Below, in pieces: positions 60,228 to 64,000 of a DNA stretch of 64,000 nucleotides. Under the pieces are notes generated by a model, which worked only from the letters and a program-made list of their open reading frames with translations, had not been told where the DNA came from and did not search any database. The stretch is taken from NCBI GenBank assembly GCA_002337005.1, contig DDFD01000078.1:1-64000 (forward strand), read 5' to 3'. Source of the stretch: Flavobacteriales bacterium UBA1937 (GTDB lineage: Bacteria > Bacteroidota > Bacteroidia > Flavobacteriales > Weeksellaceae). Position 1 is the stretch's first letter. The number at the start of each line of letters is the position of its first letter. The position numbers were made by a program, and so were the translations under genes.

Positions 60228-60848
60228 ATGAAAAAAATTTATTCTTTATTAATTTTAATTATGGCTTCATTGGGTTTATACAAAGCTCAAATGACAATTA
60301 CACAGACAGGTAATGTAGTGAACTTTAGTTATACAATTGATCCTTCTGTTTGGAATTCTACTCCTATAAATTTATACGCTTTTGTAGAATCATCATCTGC
60401 AAGTAATGGGCAATTTAAAGAATTATTAGGAGGCTGGCCTGGTACTATGTTATCTGGCACTGGACCATATACAACAAGTGTAGATTTATCTACTTTGTAT
60501 TCTGCGGGAGTTACCATTTCTGAGATTAAATACATTTATAATTATGGAGGTAATCAAAATCCTAGTTCAGGTGGTTTTAATGCAACTTCGGCAGGTTTTA
60601 CTCCAGTTACTATTTCATCTACATTAGGTACCATAGAAAACGCTTCAAAAACTAAATCTTTTTTCTCGGAAGGTAAACTTTATATCTCGCAAAAAGGAAA
60701 TTTAGACATCCAAGTATATGATTTCAGTGGTAAATTGGTTAAAAAATTTAATACCAATAACGTTTCTAGCGGATTAGAACTTAATCTGCCTAGAAAAGGA
60801 AATTATTTGGTAAAAGTTAATAACGAGGTTGTAAAAATCGCGTATTAA
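60228..60848 (+). CDS. Secreted protein with type IX secretion C-terminal domain (paralogue 2)
   Basis: 206 residues from the ATG giving MKKIYSLLILIMASLGLYKAQ; a longer reading adds 26 hydrophobic residues from a T-rich leader and is rejected. Mature beta-rich region of about 110 residues, then a sorting domain nearly the same as its neighbour (SEGKLYISQKGNLDIQVYDF, SGKLVKKF, KVNNEVVKIAY). The mature parts share size and strand pattern (WNSTPINLYAFVE vs GWAFYNPYSQPIGVYMW) but little identity, so the pair arose by duplication followed by divergence. Function unknown. Confidence 0.83.
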   Translation: MKKIYSLLILIMASLGLYKAQMTITQTGNVVNFSYTIDPSVWNSTPINLYAFVESSSASNGQFKELLGGWPGTMLSGTGPYTTSVDLSTLYSAGVTISEIKYIYNYGGNQNPSSGGFNATSAGFTPVTISSTLGTIENASKTKSFFSEGKLYISQKGNLDIQVYDFSGKLVKKFNTNNVSSGLELNLPRKGNYLVKVNNEVVKIAY

Positions 60849-60867
60849 TTACCAACTATAAAAAGAT

Positions 60868-60897
60868 AAGGCTGCTAAAATCTAGCAGCCTTTTTTT
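60868..60897 (+). terminator. Intrinsic terminator of paralogue 2
   Basis: AGGCTGCTA-5-TAGCAGCCT hairpin followed by seven T residues. Confidence 0.88.
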
Positions 60898-60921
60898 GTA
60901 AAATAACTCAATAAAAAATGT

Positions 60922-60929
60922 TAAATTTG
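60922..60929 (+). promoter_or_regulatory. -7 element TAAATTTG of the HU-CCDC81 gene
   Basis: TAnnTTTG match ending 7 bases before the ATG, implying a leader of only a few bases. Confidence 0.5.
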
Positions 60930-60936
60930 TGCCGAT

Positions 60937-61608
60937 ATGAATTTAGGACAATATCTTTTTGGTTTCTTGCAAGAAAAAGGACGCGCAGAACTTCCTAATT
61001 TTGGAGTATTTTCTCTTCAGAAAAAATCGGCAATTCTAAATGAAGAAGATGCTACACTACTTCCGCCTACCTATGAAATTTTTTTTGAAAAAAATGACAG
61101 TACTCTTAATTCTGATTTTGCTAAATATATTTCTGAAAAGTCAGGAGAAAATCTTTTCATTGTTCAGTCAGAATTAAAGGATCAAATACAATCTTGGAAA
61201 CAAGAACTAGCAGAAAATAAAAAATTTTTGGTAGAAGAGTTGGGTGAATTTTCTGAAGAAAATGGCAGCTTAAAACTTCTTAATACAAGTAATTTTGTGC
61301 ATAATTCGAATTTTTTTGGACTAGAAGAGATTAACCTGAAAGAAATTAAAGAAAATAAAATAACCTCCGACAAAAAAAATTCAGAAGACGATTATGTTTT
61401 TAGTAAGTCTATTCTTTGGGTTTTTCTTTTTATCATTCCAGTTGGTGGGATTCTTTTTTTAGCTCTTACGTATCAAGATAAAATTTTTGGCAAAAAATCT
61501 TTTGAGGTGAGTGTAAAAACTTCTACACATAGAATAGAAGAAAAACCTCTAATTAAAAAAGATTCTATCAAGAGTTTTAAAAAAGACTCCTTGAAAACGT
61601 CTAAATAA
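60937..61608 (+). CDS. HU-CCDC81-like domain membrane protein without SPOR domain
   Basis: 223 residues. The N-terminal MNLGQYLFGFLQEKGRAELPNFGVFSL matches the bacterial HU-CCDC81 domain, an HU-fold module found in Bacteroidota proteins that usually carry a C-terminal SPOR peptidoglycan-binding domain. Here a helical middle (about 65-140), one membrane helix (WVFLFIIPVGGILFLALTY, about 160-180) and a short Lys/Ser-rich tail follow, but no SPOR domain. The role is probably in division or envelope attachment by family; the missing domain leaves this open. Confidence 0.75.
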   Translation: MNLGQYLFGFLQEKGRAELPNFGVFSLQKKSAILNEEDATLLPPTYEIFFEKNDSTLNSDFAKYISEKSGENLFIVQSELKDQIQSWKQELAENKKFLVEELGEFSEENGSLKLLNTSNFVHNSNFFGLEEINLKEIKENKITSDKKNSEDDYVFSKSILWVFLFIIPVGGILFLALTYQDKIFGKKSFEVSVKTSTHRIEEKPLIKKDSIKSFKKDSLKTSK

Positions 61609-61622
61609 ATCTAAAATTTAAA

Positions 61623-62135
61623 ATGAAAAATAGTAAAAAATGTTCAGAATCACATACCGTGATGACGAATATCGTACTGCCAAACGAAACTAATTCTCTT
61701 AATAATATGTTCGGAGGTGAATTGCTAGCTAGAATGGACAGAGCTGCTGCAATTGCTGCATCTAGACACAGCCAATCTACTGTAGTTACTGCTTCTGTAA
61801 ACCATGTTTCTTTTAAACATCCTATTCCAGAAGGTGGGGTAGTAGTGGTAGAAGCACAAGTTTCTAGAGCATTTTCTACTTCTATGGAAATCTATTGTGA
61901 TGTTTGGTTAGACAACCCAATTACCAAAGAAAAAATTCATACCAACGAAGGAATTTACACTTTTGTAGCGGTAGATAAAAATAATAAACCAGTTGCTGTA
62001 CCAGAATCAGAACCTGTTACAGAATTAGAAATCGAAAGATATGAAGCAGCACTCAGAAGAAAAGAACTTTCTTTGATTCTTTCCGGAAGAATGAAACCTG
62101 CAGATTCTGTAGAACTCAGAAAATTATTTGGTTAG
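61623..62135 (+). CDS. Acyl-CoA thioesterase (YciA/BFIT-like hotdog)
   Basis: 170 residues, one hotdog domain. It shows the acyl-CoA hydrolase motifs NETNSLNNMFGGELLARMD (catalytic Asn and the helix with GGELL) and VTASVNHVSFKHPIPEGGVV, then EIYCDVWLDN and GIYTFVAVD. It hydrolyses acyl-CoA to free acid and CoA in the cytoplasm; chain length is unknown. A C-terminal extension of about 35 residues is charged. It starts 14 bases after the HU-CCDC81 gene. Confidence 0.9.
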   Translation: MKNSKKCSESHTVMTNIVLPNETNSLNNMFGGELLARMDRAAAIAASRHSQSTVVTASVNHVSFKHPIPEGGVVVVEAQVSRAFSTSMEIYCDVWLDNPITKEKIHTNEGIYTFVAVDKNNKPVAVPESEPVTELEIERYEAALRRKELSLILSGRMKPADSVELRKLFG

Positions 62136-62256
62136 ACTATTTTAATTGTAAAGTCGTTGAGTCGTTAAGTTGTAAAACTGCAATTTTATAGTATTTTTTA
62201 ATTTATCAATGAACGATTTTACGGTTTTACCAATAAACAATTTTACTTTTAAAAAA

Positions 62257-63192
62257 ATGAAAATCCTACTTTTAGATCATAATCATCCGTTAATTACAGA
62301 GCAACTTCTAGCCAAAGGTTTTATTTTAGAAGAAGATTTTACGTCGTCTTATGATGAGGTTTTAAAAAAAATTGACCATTATGGTGGTATTATCATCAGA
62401 AGTAGAATTCCTCTTGACAAAAATTTTTTAGAAAATGCCAAAAATTTGAAATTTATCGCCAGAGTTGGCGCCGGAATGGAAAACATAGACCTAAAAGCGG
62501 CAAAAGAGTTAGGCATAGAATTAATTAATTCTCCTGAAGGCAACAGAGATTCTGTGGCAGAACATGTGGTAGGAATGCTTCTCATTTTAATGAACAGATT
62601 ATTTATAGCTTCTAATGAAGTTAAAAATGGAATTTGGAAAAGAGAAGAAAATCGTGGCGACGAGCTTCTAGGTAAAACCTTCGGGATTATAGGTTATGGA
62701 AATATGGGGAAAGCTACTGCCAAAAGACTTTCTGGTTTTGGGGTAAAAGTAATTTTTCACGATATTTTGCCTGGCTTAGAAGACGAATTTGCTGCACAAG
62801 TTTCATTAGACACATTGCAAAAAGAAGCTGATATTTTAAGCCTTCATATTCCTTTAGATGAATCAACGAAGTATTTAGTTGATGAGAATTTTATCTCTAA
62901 AATGAACAAAAATTTTTATTTTGTGAATACATCTAGAGGTAAAAACGTGAAGACTTCTGCTTTGGTAGATGCCATCAAGAATGGACAAGTTTTAGGAGCA
63001 GCTTTAGATGTTTTGGAATATGAAAAATCTTCTTTTGAAAATTTAGATTCTTCCTCAGAAAATGATGATTTGCAGTTTTTGCTCTCATCAGAAAAAGTGA
63101 TTGTTACGCCTCATATTGCAGGTTGGACGCATCAAAGCAAAGAAAAATTAGCACAGTTTATCGTAGATAAAATCGTGGCTAAATTCTCTTAG
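62257..63192 (+). CDS. D-2-hydroxyacid dehydrogenase (phosphoglycerate dehydrogenase-like)
   Basis: 311 residues from the ATG giving MKILLLDHNHPLITEQL; an ATG 48 bases upstream is possible but adds a non-conserved tail. NAD-binding motif FGIIGYGNMGKATAKRL, catalytic Arg in NTSRGKNVKTSALVDA, Glu in LDVLEYEKSS and His in IVTPHIAGWTHQSKEKL. The N-terminal KFIARVGAGMENIDLKAA is also typical. There is no C-terminal ACT domain. Serine-biosynthetic SerA is a possibility but substrate cannot be fixed from sequence. Confidence 0.88.
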   Translation: MKILLLDHNHPLITEQLLAKGFILEEDFTSSYDEVLKKIDHYGGIIIRSRIPLDKNFLENAKNLKFIARVGAGMENIDLKAAKELGIELINSPEGNRDSVAEHVVGMLLILMNRLFIASNEVKNGIWKREENRGDELLGKTFGIIGYGNMGKATAKRLSGFGVKVIFHDILPGLEDEFAAQVSLDTLQKEADILSLHIPLDESTKYLVDENFISKMNKNFYFVNTSRGKNVKTSALVDAIKNGQVLGAALDVLEYEKSSFENLDSSSENDDLQFLLSSEKVIVTPHIAGWTHQSKEKLAQFIVDKIVAKFS

Positions 63193-63230
63193 ATAGGTGA
63201 ATTGAGATTCTTTTAGAAAATATTTTATGT

Positions 63231-63238
63231 TAAATTTG
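63231..63238 (+). promoter_or_regulatory. -7 element TAAATTTG of the serine hydrolase gene
   Basis: TAnnTTTG match; leader of about 80 bases containing a CTATTTC/GAAATAG hairpin. Confidence 0.45.
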
Positions 63239-63323
63239 TTAAAAAAATCTTAATATTTCTGCTATTTCAAAAATTTTCTCTCAGAAATAGTAAATTGCTG
63301 CATTTTAAAAGCATCACTTACTT

Positions 63324-64000
63324 ATGAAGCAGAAAATTGCCGCAATTTTTATCATTCTATTAGCTTTAGTTTCTTGTAAAAAAGAAAACATAAAAAGCAT
63401 AAATAACGACTTACCTAATTATGGAAATGTAGAACTAGACGATGTTTTCAGTAAAGAAGATTCTCAATTAATGAATGAATCTGAAATTAAAAATACATTA
63501 CAATTATACTACGATAGAGTATGGGAAAAAGGTGAATTAAGTGGAGGTTTTTTGGTGGCAAAAGGGGATAAAATTCTCTTCGAAAGATATAGAGGATATG
63601 CCAAAGAAAATGACCAAATTCCTATTACACAAAATGTTCCGCTTCACGTAGCTTCTGTAAGTAAAACTCTTACTGCAATGGCGGTTCTAAAATTGGTGGA
63701 AGCTGGCAAAATAAAACTGCACCAAAAAGTAACCGATTTTTTTCCGAAATTTCCTTATCCCGAAGTGGAAGTTTTCCATTTGATTACGCACAGAAGTGGT
63801 CTTCCTAAATATGAATACGTGATAGACGAGATGAAGCTTAATCCGCCGCATGGTAGATATTTTACCAATCAAGATGTACTAGATTTACTCATCAAAAATA
63901 AACCAGAACTCGCCAGAAATATTAACACGGGTTTTATGTATTGTAACACCAATTTTGCTCTTTTGGCGTTAATTATAGAAAAAGTGACTAAAAATTCTTT
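63324..64000 (+). CDS. Serine hydrolase, beta-lactamase/PBP-like lipoprotein (3' end outside window)
   Basis: The first 225 codons are visible. Lipoprotein signal MKQKIAAIFIILLALVSC (Cys 18, then KKEN). The SxxK motif with nucleophile is in VASVSKTLTAM, and YCNTNFALL supplies the Y-x-N motif of class C beta-lactamase/D-aminopeptidase folds. LITHRSGLPKYE is a common stretch of this family. It is likely an envelope esterase, peptidase or transpeptidase-like hydrolase, not necessarily a resistance enzyme. The frame runs past the window end. Confidence 0.85.
   Translation, partial: MKQKIAAIFIILLALVSCKKENIKSINNDLPNYGNVELDDVFSKEDSQLMNESEIKNTLQLYYDRVWEKGELSGGFLVAKGDKILFERYRGYAKENDQIPITQNVPLHVASVSKTLTAMAVLKLVEAGKIKLHQKVTDFFPKFPYPEVEVFHLITHRSGLPKYEYVIDEMKLNPPHGRYFTNQDVLDLLIKNKPELARNINTGFMYCNTNFALLALIIEKVTKNS

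Overview
The window is AT-rich DNA from a member of the Bacteroidota, class Flavobacteriia, most likely a Weeksellaceae relative of Chryseobacterium or Cloacibacterium. Evidence: many TAnnTTTG -7 promoter elements (often with TTTG about 19 bases upstream), almost no Shine-Dalgarno sequences, type IX secretion C-terminal sorting domains, TonB-dependent/OmpB-type beta-barrel proteins, a fused CcoN-CcoO cbb3 oxidase, LytS/LytTR signalling and an HU-CCDC81 protein. I saw no transposase, phage module or CRISPR array.

Layout. 1-14 kb: M48 protease end, small membrane protein, mlaE-mlaF lipid transport with an outer-membrane barrel, a polyprenyl sugar transferase, queE, folD, pgi, a GH125 mannosidase, a DUF4349 lipoprotein, an AI-2E/PerM permease and lon. 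14-21.3 kb: a PpiD/SurA-like chaperone, an MCE (MlaD) protein and a two-gene Fe-S redox operon that is split by a very AT-rich ATPase + DUF4276 (TOPRIM-like) pair. 21.3-27 kb: FkbM methyltransferase, glycosyltransferase, flippase, lipoprotein, serS. 27.1-31.2 kb: a cysteine cluster, all on the minus strand. 31.3-40.9 kb: cbb3 oxidase structural and assembly genes with a divergent Crp/Fnr-family regulator. 41-49.5 kb: panB, a lipoprotein hydrolase, an RluA-type pseudouridine synthase, a beta-barrel receptor and the oxidative pentose-phosphate operon gnd-zwf-pgl. 49.5-53.8 kb: a second beta-barrel receptor divergent from a lipoprotein-LytS-LytTR operon. 53.9-64 kb: aconitase, DUF2752 protein, a TPP riboswitch driving a TonB-dependent receptor, two paralogous T9SS-sorted proteins, an HU-CCDC81 protein, a thioesterase, a 2-hydroxyacid dehydrogenase and a serine hydrolase cut by the window end.

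The most notable system is the cysteine cluster. A cysM-type synthase, a JAMM (Mec-like) protease and a three-domain fusion (MoaD/CysO-like sulfur carrier with internal GG, MoeZ-like E1, rhodanese) form one operon. This is the set needed for cysteine synthesis on a protein thiocarboxylate, as known from Mycobacterium. Upstream lie two consecutive, unannotated cysteine-rich leader peptides (30 and 24 codons), each followed by an intrinsic terminator, and the last codons of each peptide are perfectly complementary to the terminator loop or left arm. A third module of the same design, with a near-identical terminator, precedes a stand-alone NIL-domain gene, and a tRNA-Cys gene lies between. I read this as transcription attenuation responding to cysteine supply; the sequence layout is seen directly, the mechanism is inferred.

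Other points worth attention are the inserted ATPase/TOPRIM-like pair, several genes whose -7 element ends only 3-4 bases before the start codon (leaderless mRNAs), palindromes upstream of lon, and a long stem in the serS leader.
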